Positions 17,383-26,000 of a DNA stretch of 39,702 nucleotides are shown one piece after another. The position numbers were made by a program, and so were the translations under genes. Positions within the stretch are counted from its first letter, which is position 1. The number at the start of each line of letters is the position of its first letter. The notes beneath the pieces are model-generated. The model saw nothing but the letters and a program-made list of their open reading frames with translations, made no database searches and was not told the origin of the DNA. This DNA comes from Anaerolineae bacterium (GTDB lineage Bacteria; Chloroflexota; Anaerolineae; Aggregatilineales; Phototrophicaceae), in assembly GCA_026645945.1 (NCBI GenBank), contig JAPKMO010000034.1:1-39702 (forward strand), read 5' to 3'.

Positions 17383-18648
17383 ATGTCTTTTCGTTATATC
17401 GAACAAGGAATCGCCGCCATACAGGCCGGCAACCTGGACGAAGGCGCGCGCCTGCTGCGAATCGCCCTGCGCGATACCAGCCTGACCGGCGGCATCCGCG
17501 CCGTCGCCTGCCTGTGGCTGGCGGAGACGGTCAGCGATCCCCAGAGCAAACGCGCCTATTATGACGAGGCGCTGGCCGCCGACCCGAATAACCCCGACAT
17601 TCGCTACCGGGTCGAACGCTGGCTGGCGTCGCAGCTTCCCACCCCGCCGGCGCAGCCGCCGGGAACCGGCCCGCTGCCGCCCTCACCGACGACCACCCCA
17701 CCGGCGCAGCCGCCGGTTAACCTGCCTATTCAGACGCAGGCGGCTTTCGGCCCGGCGGCAGACGCGCCGCCCGTACCCAGCGTTCTGCCGGGAATGCCGG
17801 TCGGGACGGCGCCGCCCGCTTTTTCGACCGGCGGGGCGGCTTTTGGCGCGCAGCCGTCGCCCGGTTTTGCGCCCGCGCGCGGGGCAGGCGTGGGGTATTA
17901 TCACATCGTCGGCATCATCGGTGGGCCGAACGGCCCCGGCACGGCCTTTTTTATCACCCAGGAAGGGCTGCTGGCGACCACCCGCCATGTCATCGGCGGC
18001 CTGGAAAGCGTGACCGTCGAACTGGAAACCGGCCTGCAAGTACCGGGGCGCGTGGTGCGGTCGTACCCGGAACTCGACCTGGCGCTGGTGTACGTGCAGC
18101 AGCCGGTCAGCGAGCTGATGCCCATCACGCCGCTGCCGCGCATCCCGGAGGAAACGCCCCTGATGGCGGTGGCCTACAACGGCCAGATCGCCAGGGGCAG
18201 CGTCCGCACGACCGTGCGCCTGCTGTCGCCGCACTGGTTTCCAACCACCATCGCGCAGCGCCTGGATGCCGGCGGCAACCCGGTTTTTGACGACAGCCGC
18301 TATCTGGTCGGGATGCTGACCCGCAATACCAGCGCCACATCCTCGAACCTGTACGGTGTTCATATCAACACCATCCGCAAGATGGTCGAATCGTTCAGGC
18401 AGGAGATGGCCGAAAAACGCCAATACTGCCCAGCCTGCGGGGCGGCCAGCCAGGCCGCTGCCGCCGGGGGGTACTACTGCGATTCCTGCGGCAGCCTGAT
18501 GGCCCAGGCCGAAAAGAAGGTGCGCGGCTGGCGCGATGCCAGCAACGTCCTCTACCATGAACAGAATCGAATCGCCTGCCGCCATTGCAGCGCCGCCGCC
18601 GGCTTTCACCGGGGGCTGTGCCTGCGCTGTGGTCGGGAGCAAACCTAA
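17383..18648 (+). CDS. TPR / trypsin-fold / zinc-ribbon protein lacking the catalytic Ser
   Basis: A 421-residue protein with an unusual order. Residues 1-85 form TPR-like helices (YIEQGIAAIQAGNLDEGARL, YYDEALAADPNNPD). Residues 86-170 are a Pro/Ala-rich linker. Residues 172-340 are an HtrA/trypsin-like fold with His202 (TTRHVIGG) and Asp232 (ELDLALVYV). The expected GNSGGP turn reads L294-DAGGNPV and contains no serine. Two zinc ribbons follow: C349-x2-C352 with C366-x2-C369, and C399-x2-C402 with C413-x2-C416. No signal peptide is seen, so it is probably cytoplasmic. This suggests a non-proteolytic scaffold. It leads a plus-strand run with the YbjN-like gene 19 bp downstream. Confidence 0.75.
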   Translation: MSFRYIEQGIAAIQAGNLDEGARLLRIALRDTSLTGGIRAVACLWLAETVSDPQSKRAYYDEALAADPNNPDIRYRVERWLASQLPTPPAQPPGTGPLPPSPTTTPPAQPPVNLPIQTQAAFGPAADAPPVPSVLPGMPVGTAPPAFSTGGAAFGAQPSPGFAPARGAGVGYYHIVGIIGGPNGPGTAFFITQEGLLATTRHVIGGLESVTVELETGLQVPGRVVRSYPELDLALVYVQQPVSELMPITPLPRIPEETPLMAVAYNGQIARGSVRTTVRLLSPHWFPTTIAQRLDAGGNPVFDDSRYLVGMLTRNTSATSSNLYGVHINTIRKMVESFRQEMAEKRQYCPACGAASQAAAAGGYYCDSCGSLMAQAEKKVRGWRDASNVLYHEQNRIACRHCSAAAGFHRGLCLRCGREQT

Positions 18649-18667
18649 CAGGAGAGCATTTTTACCG

Positions 18668-19132
18668 ATGTTTGGTCGTGGACGTAAACCCCTGCCGCCG
18701 GCCCCCTCGCTGGAGACTTACGCCGCCGTCGTCGAGCAAATTTTGCCGGCGGTCGGCGTGGACCCGGTGGCGGCGCGCATGAACACCGAGGAAGGTTTTG
18801 GCTGGAATTTCCAGCGCGGCTCTGCTCTGATTGAAATATTTATTTCGATTCAGAACAATGTCGGTTATTTTCAGGTGTTGGCGCCGATCATGCACCTGCC
18901 CGCCCAGGGGCTGCTGCCGCTGTACCGCCGCCTGCTGGAACTGAACCTCCAGCTGACCAACGCGGCTTTTGGCGTGCATATGGATATTGTGTACGTGTTC
19001 AGCGAGCGCCCGCTGCAAGGGCTGGACGCTAACGAAGCCAATAATATCATCAGCCTGGTGGCGGCTTATGCCGACGACATGGATAATAAACTGGTTGAAG
19101 AATTCGGCGGGCGGCTGCACGCGAAGGTGTGA
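18668..19132 (+). CDS. YbjN-like / type III chaperone-fold small protein
   Basis: A 154-residue protein. The pattern of a long N-terminal helix (LETYAAVVEQILPAVG), an antiparallel sheet (GSALIEIFISIQ, YFQVLAPIMHLPA) and a second helix pair (LPLYRRLLELNLQL, EANNIISLVAAYADDMDNKL) is that of YbjN/CesT-type chaperone-like proteins. They usually bind partner proteins; no partner can be deduced. ATG 18668 is used, with AGGAGA upstream; the frame is open further 5' but only as an overlap with the previous gene. It is 47 bp ahead of the beta-helix protein gene and probably in the same operon. Confidence 0.7.
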   Translation: MFGRGRKPLPPAPSLETYAAVVEQILPAVGVDPVAARMNTEEGFGWNFQRGSALIEIFISIQNNVGYFQVLAPIMHLPAQGLLPLYRRLLELNLQLTNAAFGVHMDIVYVFSERPLQGLDANEANNIISLVAAYADDMDNKLVEEFGGRLHAKV

Positions 19133-19179
19133 CACCGCACCGCACAGCCTGGAGAGAGTGCCAGAGGGCGAGCGTTATT

Positions 19180-20568
19180 ATGTACCGTTACGTGATCGAA
19201 GATATGCGCCATGTGCTGCCGTTCAACGAACCCGCCAGGGACCTGACCATCGGCACCGAGACGCTGAAAATCCACCAGGAAAACCTGTTCGCCGAGGCGT
19301 TTAAAAAATGCGACCTGGGCGGCACATTCCGCAGCGCCGACCAAATCCGGCACATCGGCTCCGGCGAGGCGATTGTGTACCGGGACAACCTGTGGTTCGA
19401 CCGCGAGTTTCTGGAGTATTTTCTACGGCGGGCGCGGACGATCCGCCGGGCCTGCCGGGCGGCTTTTTTCGCCGATGACGTGGCCTTCCGCACCTACACG
19501 CTGCCCCTGACGACCGGCTTCGAGCGCATCACCAGCAAGGATGGCCGGCAGATCTGCCTGGCCGATCTGTGGTACTTCCCAGACGGTTATAACGCCGAAA
19601 TCGTGCCGGTGGTCGTGCCGAGCGATGCTGACGAAAAAGACGCTGAGAAGGGTTTTTACAACGTGCCGCATTTTATGGTGCATGACCAGGGCGACCTGAC
19701 CCATTACCTGCCGGCGCGGGCAATCCTTTCAATTGAAAGCTGGGTGCATATTTATTACGCCAGTGTCATCTTCGGCGTGTTTACACGCGGCAGCCGCTTC
19801 GAGAAATACGTCAAGACGCACAATTTTTACGCCCTCAGGCTGCTGTGGCGTGGTGTCATCGAACAAAAGCAGGTTTTGACCACCTCCGAGGTGGTGCGCG
19901 TCGGCAAGGATACGGTCATTGATCCCTCGGCCATCATCTCCGGCCCGACCACTATCGGCGACAACTGTTTCATCGGGCCGGGCGTGGTGATTGACAACTG
20001 CGCCATCGGCAACGACGTAAACATCTCGCAGGGCTGCCAGTTGATGCTGACCACCGTCGCCAACAACTGCTTCCTGCCCTTCCGTGCCTCGATGTTTATG
20101 AGCGCCATGATGGAAAACAGCATCCTGGCGCAGAATACCTGCGTGCAGATGTGCGTGGTGGGGCGCAACAGCTTTCTGGGCGCCGGCAGCACCTTCACCG
20201 ATTTTAACCTGTTGGGCGAGCTGGAAACCCACACGGACACCTTCGGCAACCGGCGCGAGCGGGTCGTCCCCAGGCCGATCAAAGCGGCCAACATTCGCGG
20301 CGAACTGGAAAGCGTCGGGCAGGCCGTCCTGGGCGGCGCGGTGGGGCATAACTGCCGCATCGGCGCAGGCATGATTATCTTTCCGGGACGCATGATCGAA
20401 TCCGATGTGGTGCTGGTGGCCTCGCCGCAGCGCCGGCTGATTACCCGCAACGTCACCTTTGAGGAAAGCGACCATCACGGGCTGGACATCGCCGGGGCGG
20501 TTCACCGGCGTTTGTATCCCCGCCAGGATGAAGTAGAGATGGAAGAAGATACCTGGAGTTCGTGGTAG
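19180..20568 (+). CDS. Left-handed beta-helix (hexapeptide repeat) protein
   Basis: A 462-residue protein. Residues about 255-400 carry hexapeptide repeats typical of a left-handed parallel beta-helix: VGKDTVIDPSAIISGPTTIG, DNCFIGPGVVIDNCAIGNDV and GGAVGHNCRIGAGMIIFPG. The C-terminal arrangement recalls GlmU-type or other sugar-nucleotide acyltransferases. The N-terminal 250 residues (LPFNEPARDLTIGTETLKIH) resemble no intact nucleotidyltransferase: I do not see the GxGTR-type motif. An acyltransferase or a structural role is possible. ATG 19180 is preferred over a GTG at 19129 that overlaps the previous gene. The reductase-like gene follows about 120 bp later. Confidence 0.72.
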   Translation: MYRYVIEDMRHVLPFNEPARDLTIGTETLKIHQENLFAEAFKKCDLGGTFRSADQIRHIGSGEAIVYRDNLWFDREFLEYFLRRARTIRRACRAAFFADDVAFRTYTLPLTTGFERITSKDGRQICLADLWYFPDGYNAEIVPVVVPSDADEKDAEKGFYNVPHFMVHDQGDLTHYLPARAILSIESWVHIYYASVIFGVFTRGSRFEKYVKTHNFYALRLLWRGVIEQKQVLTTSEVVRVGKDTVIDPSAIISGPTTIGDNCFIGPGVVIDNCAIGNDVNISQGCQLMLTTVANNCFLPFRASMFMSAMMENSILAQNTCVQMCVVGRNSFLGAGSTFTDFNLLGELETHTDTFGNRRERVVPRPIKAANIRGELESVGQAVLGGAVGHNCRIGAGMIIFPGRMIESDVVLVASPQRRLITRNVTFEESDHHGLDIAGAVHRRLYPRQDEVEMEEDTWSSW

Positions 20569-20689
20569 CGCCGCTGTTACAACTCCGCAACCTGGCGCGG
20601 CTTTAAGGTACGTTGGCAGCCGATCTCGTATATAGTTCGGGTAGAATGGCCGGCTGGCGATCCGCCGTATGAGAGCGAGCAATTGGCTG

Positions 20690-21796
20690 ATGCCCGACGA
20701 TACCTTTGCTTTTATCATCCATCCCATTCATATAAAAGAAGATGTGGCGCGCAAGTTCCCGCTGCTGGGCAAAATCCTGACCGAGCGCCAGATCAACTTT
20801 TTCTCGCGTTTTTTTCCGCCCGTGTACCTGTCCGAAATCACCGGCATTCGCTCCCAGGCGACCGGGCGCGAACTGCGCGGCTGGCTGATCGCCTGCCCCT
20901 TCACCCCGCCGACCATGATGGCGCTGCCGGTCGAAACGGTCTACCGCAAAATCGTCGCCTGCGGCCACATGGCCGAAGAACTGGGCGCGCGCCTGCTGGG
21001 GCTGGGGGCGTATACCTCGGTGGTGGGGGATGCGGGCGTGACGATTGCCGAGCGGCTGGACGTGCCGGTGACGACCGGCGACAGCTACACGGTGGCGATG
21101 GCGGTTGAGGCCATCCGCGAGGCCGCCCGCGTGATGGATATTCGCATGGACGCGGCGACGGTGGCGGTCGTCGGGGCGACCGGCGCGGTTGGCAAAACCT
21201 GCGCCGAAATGCTGGCCGGGGAATGCGCCCGGCTGGTGCTGGTCGGGCGGCGGCTGGAGGCGGTGGAGGCCGTGCGCGAACAGTGTGAAGGCCGGGGCGC
21301 GGTCGTCAGCGCCGGCACAGACATCAACGCCATTTACGACGCCGACCTGATCTTAACCGTGACCAGCGCCGTCCACGCCGTCATCGAGCCGCGCCACCTT
21401 AAACCCGGCGCGGTGGTGTGCGACGTGGCGCGCCCGCGCGATGTATCTCGCCAGGTGGCCGAACAGCGCGACGACGTGCTGGTGATCGAAGGCGGCATGA
21501 TCGAAGTGCCGGGGCCGGTGGATTTTGGCTTTAACTTCGGCTTTCCGCCGCGTATGTCCTACGCCTGCATGGCCGAAACGATGGCGCTGGCATTGGAAGG
21601 CCGTTATGAAGATTACACGGTCGGCAAAAATATCACCGTCGCGCAGGCGCTGGAGATTCAGGCCATCGCCGCCCGGCACGGCTTCCGCCTCAGCGGCTTC
21701 CGCAGCTTCGAGGCCGAAGTGAAGCCGGAGACAATCAGCGCCGTGCGGGAACGCGCCGCGCGCCGCCGCCGGTCGTGGTCGCCGGCTGCGCCTTAG
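20690..21796 (+). CDS. Acyl-ACP reductase (AAR)-like NAD(P)-binding protein
   Basis: About 368 residues from ATG 20690, or 375 from ATG 20669; neither has a clear ribosome site, but the family begins near the second. Numbering here is from 20669. The protein aligns along its length with cyanobacterial long-chain acyl-[ACP] reductase, which makes fatty aldehydes: LGLGAYTSVV, TTGDSYTVAMAVEAI, the Rossmann motif VAVVGATGAVG (166-176), and SYACMAETMALALEGRYEDY. Cys300 aligns with the acyl-thioester Cys294 of Synechococcus AAR. The tail is about 30 residues longer and basic (RRRRSW). The stop TAG lies within the edge of dispersed repeat copy 3. Substrate is unproven; a shikimate-dehydrogenase-like enzyme is a less likely alternative. 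Confidence 0.82.
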   Translation: MPDDTFAFIIHPIHIKEDVARKFPLLGKILTERQINFFSRFFPPVYLSEITGIRSQATGRELRGWLIACPFTPPTMMALPVETVYRKIVACGHMAEELGARLLGLGAYTSVVGDAGVTIAERLDVPVTTGDSYTVAMAVEAIREAARVMDIRMDAATVAVVGATGAVGKTCAEMLAGECARLVLVGRRLEAVEAVREQCEGRGAVVSAGTDINAIYDADLILTVTSAVHAVIEPRHLKPGAVVCDVARPRDVSRQVAEQRDDVLVIEGGMIEVPGPVDFGFNFGFPPRMSYACMAETMALALEGRYEDYTVGKNITVAQALEIQAIAARHGFRLSGFRSFEAEVKPETISAVRERAARRRRSWSPAAP

Positions 21797-21879
21797 AGTT
21801 TATCCGTAAACCCCCAGACAGTGGGCTTAAGCCCACTGTTCTGCTGTCAGATCAATCGGTTTGTGGATAGGTTCTTAAG
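21792..21879. repeat. Dispersed palindromic repeat, copy 3 (about 88 bp)
   Basis: Third copy, collinear with those at 1950 and 4115. TTTATCCGTAAACC begins at 21799, the 22-bp palindrome is 21818-21839, and GATCAATCGGTTT then GGATAGGTTCTTAAG follow. The left end CTTAGAG includes the TAG stop codon of the acyl-ACP-reductase-like gene, so insertion of the element may have set its C-terminus. The rest of the 277-bp gap to the next gene shows no coding sequence. Confidence 0.85.
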
Positions 21880-22073
21880 CGATTAATCTCAACCCACAAA
21901 AACCCCTTTTCGGCTTATACTGTGATGGGTAGGCGCGCAGCTGCATGTAAGGCTGAGGTTAGTCTATTCCAACGAACTAACCCGGTTTGCTGGCGTTCTC
22001 TAGGTTTAACCTGTATCATAAACACAGAATACAGGTTCGTTTAAGCACCCAATAGAGAATGGTGGGGGCAGGT

Positions 22074-23006
22074 ATGAGTAAAGGCCGAATCCTGGTTGTC
22101 GAAGATGATTTCGACATCGCAAACATGCTTCGCATTTACTTCACCGGGCAGCAGTACGAAGTGCAGGTTGCGCCGCGCGGCGGTGACGCCTTGCAAATGA
22201 CCCGGAAGCAGTTACCCAACTTGATTATCCTCGACATCATGCTGCCGGACATGAACGGCTATGACGTGTGCCGGGAACTGCGAACCACCACCCGCACCAG
22301 CCATATCCCGATCATCTTTCTGACGCAGAAAGACGAACGCAGCGATAAAATCGCCGGGTTGGAGTTGGGCGCAGACGATTACATCACCAAACCGTTCGAC
22401 ATCGAAGAACTTAAACTGCGCGTGCAAAACGCCATCACCGCCGCCAACCGCCAGAGCCACATTGACCCCAAGTCCGGCCTGCCGACCGGGCGGCTGATCG
22501 AGGAACACCTGCGTAACCTGATGCACGGCAGCAAGCAGTGGGCCTATGTGGACATGAAAATCAACCACTTTGACCCGTTCATCGAGGTTTACGGCTTTCT
22601 GGCCGGCGACGAGGTGATGCGGTTTACGGCGCTGGTTATCGGCGAGGTGGTGGACGATCTCGGCACACCGGATGATTACGTGGGGCATCCGGGGCGGGAT
22701 AACTTCGTGGTTATCACCCATGCCGAGGACGCCGAAAAACTGAAACAGCAGTTGGTGGAACGTTTTAATGACGAGGTGCGGCAGCATTATTCGTTTATTG
22801 ATCGGGAGCGGGGTTATATCCTGGTGCCGGACGGCGCGCAGGGCGAACGGCAGGAACCGCTGATGACGCTGGCGGTCGGGTCGGTTTCCACCCGCACGCA
22901 CCAGTTTTCCGATATTCGTGAAATCACCGAATTGGCTGCCGAAGATCGCCGCCGAGGTTTGAGCGGAGAAGAAGACGCCGGACCCAAAATTCTGACCTCG
23001 TGGTGA
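22074..23006 (+). CDS. Response regulator with degenerate GGDEF-like output domain
   Basis: A 310-residue protein. The receiver domain (1-122) has the acidic pair E10/D11-D12, phosphoacceptor D54 (LIILDIMLPDMNGYD), T84 and K106 (DDYITKPF). A diguanylate-cyclase-like domain follows (DPKSGLPTGRLIEEHL; FIEVYGFLAGDEVMRF), but the signature GGDEF is replaced by GRDNF near residue 207, so cyclase activity is unlikely; substrate binding or protein interaction is more plausible. ATG 22074 has GGGGGCAGG just upstream. It is 31 bp ahead of the giant kinase gene and is presumably one of its partners. Confidence 0.88.
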   Translation: MSKGRILVVEDDFDIANMLRIYFTGQQYEVQVAPRGGDALQMTRKQLPNLIILDIMLPDMNGYDVCRELRTTTRTSHIPIIFLTQKDERSDKIAGLELGADDYITKPFDIEELKLRVQNAITAANRQSHIDPKSGLPTGRLIEEHLRNLMHGSKQWAYVDMKINHFDPFIEVYGFLAGDEVMRFTALVIGEVVDDLGTPDDYVGHPGRDNFVVITHAEDAEKLKQQLVERFNDEVRQHYSFIDRERGYILVPDGAQGERQEPLMTLAVGSVSTRTHQFSDIREITELAAEDRRRGLSGEEDAGPKILTSW

Positions 23007-23037
23007 GAGCAGCCTGAGTTTGCGGGTTATGTGAGGT

Positions 23038-26000
23038 ATGGGGCTTGGTCTGATTTTATTGATAGGCGGGCTGGTCATCATCCTGGGGCTGTGGGTTTGG
23101 TCGCTTCAGCGGCAGCGATTGGGCCGCATCCCCGCTGAAAATCTCCGGAACGGCGGTTTTGACCTGCCGCTGGCGTCCAATGACGACGCCATTCTGGTTT
23201 CCAGGGAACACGGCCAACTGGAATATATCAACGACCGCGCCCGCCGCTGGATTGGCATGAACGGCGGCGAGCCGAACCTGGAATACATCGCCGGGTTAAC
23301 CCAGCCGGCGGACAGCTTTTTGGAGCTGTTTCTGCGCGAGGGGCAGGCGTCTTTCCAACTGGGGACGCGCTGGGTCGAGGCGTCGTCGCATACGCTGCCG
23401 TATGGGCCAGAGCGCCGGACGGTGGTGGTGATGCGCGAGTTAAAAGCCGGGAACTCCTACCCGGACGCGCTCGACCTCTCGCTGGCGATGGCAACCGTCA
23501 ACGAAATCGGCGAGACGGTCAACGCCAGCATGAGCATGGAGCAGCTTCTCCAAACGCTGCTGACGATTGTGATGAAAGCCTGCCCGGCGGCGGCGGGCGA
23601 AATCTGCCTGTGGGATGCCAGCCAGAAGGCGCTGTATCCGCGTGGTTGGGTGGGCGAAACGGCCTACCTGCTGGCGCTTTCGGAGGCCGGCGGCGTCTAC
23701 CGGATGGGCGAGGGTATCACCGGATGGATTGCCCAAAACCACCGCCCGGCGCTGGTGGCGGACGTGCGCGACGGGACAGCCATTCAGCCCAAGCTGAGCG
23801 GTTTTTATTACAGTTTTGTCGGCGTGCCGCTGCTGCTGGGCGACCGTTTTATCGGCACGCTGGAACTGTCCCACGCCGAGGCCGGGCGGTTCAGCCAGCC
23901 CGACCTGGCGCTGTTACAGGCCATCAGCAAGCCGATTGCGACGGCCATCTACAATGCCGAACTCTACAGCCAGCAGGCAGAACGCATCCGGGATATGGCC
24001 TCCTTGCAGGTGGTCAGCCCGGCGGAAGCCGCCGACGACAGCCGCGCCGTGTACCGCGCCCTGACGGAACGTATTGCCCGGCTGGTGAATGCCAGGGTGT
24101 GCGGCGTGCTGCTGTACGATGAAAACCGCCGCGCTCTGATGGCCGAACTGCCGTTTTACGGCCTGCCGGATTACGCCGCCCAGAATTACAGCATTTCCCT
24201 GCCGCCGGACAGCCCGCAGCGGGACATCTGGGAAAACCAGGATTATTGGGTCAGCAACGACGCCATTGACGAACCGCTGATCGAGGCCCTGGGGCTGAAG
24301 CCGCTCTACGGCGCGGCGGGCATTCGCACCACCGCCTTTATCCCCATGCAGATCGGCAGCCACCGAATCGGTTTGGTGCAGGTGGCGAACAAACAGGCCG
24401 AAGGCGGGTTTACGCCGCAGGATATTCAGGAACTGCGAATTCTGGTGGCGCAGGCGGCGGTGGTGGTGGAAAACATCCGCCTATTCCAGCGCGAGCAGCG
24501 GCGTGAAACCGAAATCATCGGCTTGCAGCAGATGACCCACGCCATCGGCGCATTGAGCGAAGAAGGCGAATTTTATTCGACTATCACCGAGCGGATTGCC
24601 CGGCTGATGGATATTGCCATGTGCGGCGTGCTGCTGTGGGACGAGGCCAGCCATCGTCTGGTGGCGCAGCTTCCGTTTTACGGCGTGCCGGACGATCTGA
24701 TAAAAAATTATTACATCAGCCTGCCCGCCGGCAGCCCGCTTTACGACATCTGGCAGGAAGAAGATTACTGGTTCACCAACCAGGTGCAGTCCAATGCCGT
24801 CGTTTATGCCGCCGGCCTGGCAGAATTTGCCAACACCGTCGGCGTGACCAAAACCATGATCGCGGCGCTGGCGGTGGGCAGCCGCCGCCTGGGCGCGGTT
24901 CAGGTATCCAACAAACTGAGCGGCGAGGACTTTACCGACAAAGACGCCCGCCTGCTGTTGATTTTCGCCGCCCAGGCCGCCGCCATCATCGAAAATGCCC
25001 GCCTGTACGGCGACATCCGGCGGCGCGCCCAGGAAGCCGACCGTCTGCGCGAGATCGCCGAGATGGCCGGGGCGATTTTGACGACCGAGGATTCGTTCGC
25101 CGGCATCCTGGCGGCGATTGCCAACCTGATGCCCAGCCCGCTGGTTTTTATCAACATCATTGATGAACGCAGGGGCGGGCTGGTGACGCATCCCCGCCGC
25201 GTTTACGGCAGCAAACTGAGCGAGCTGCTGGTGATAGACCTGTACGGGCGCGACTTTGAATTGAGCGTGGCGGGGTCGCAAAGGCCGTTTATCAGCAATG
25301 ACGTGCTGAACGACCGCGCCGTGCTGGAAGTCTACCGGGAGGTCGCGCAGCGGTTTGATATTCGGTGTGCGGTCGTCGTCCCAATCATGGTCGGCGAACG
25401 CAGCCTGGGCGAACTGGGCATCGCCAACCGCGCCGAGCCGCCCTACGGCCCGGCAGACGTGGAACTGCTGCAAGCAGTGGCGGCGCAGATTGCGGCCACT
25501 ATCGAACGCATCCGCCTGTACGAATCGGCGGAGCAGAACCTCCAGCGCCGCACGCAGGAGTTGGACGCTATTTCGCGCATTAGCAACGAGCTGACGCAAA
25601 CGCTGGAACTCGACCCGGTTTTGCACGTCATCCGGCGGGAGGCCGCCCGCGCGGCGCTGGCCGACGGCGGCACGATTGTTTTATTAAAACCGCCCCAGCG
25701 TTGGGCCGAGCCAACCAAACCCGAATTGGCGAAACGCCTTGGGGACGGCGGCGACCTGGCCGATATTGAGGTAGAGGCGGTGCTGCGCGGCGCGGATACG
25801 GTGCTGGTGCGCGATTACGCCGCCGACCCCTTGCAGCCCGCACCGGAGACGGCGCGGTCGGCCATCGCCGCTGCTTTCTTGTACGAAGACCGGGTGGTCG
25901 GCGTCATTCACCTTTACCACAGCCGGCCAAAAGCCTTTGACGAACGAACTGCCGCCTTCCTGCTGACTATCGCCGCCAAAGCCTCGCTGGCTTTCGGCAA

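Noticed and set aside
20690..21796. Shikimate or alanine dehydrogenase
   Set aside because: The Rossmann part is similar, but the blocks on either side and the YAC cysteine fit acyl-ACP reductase much better.
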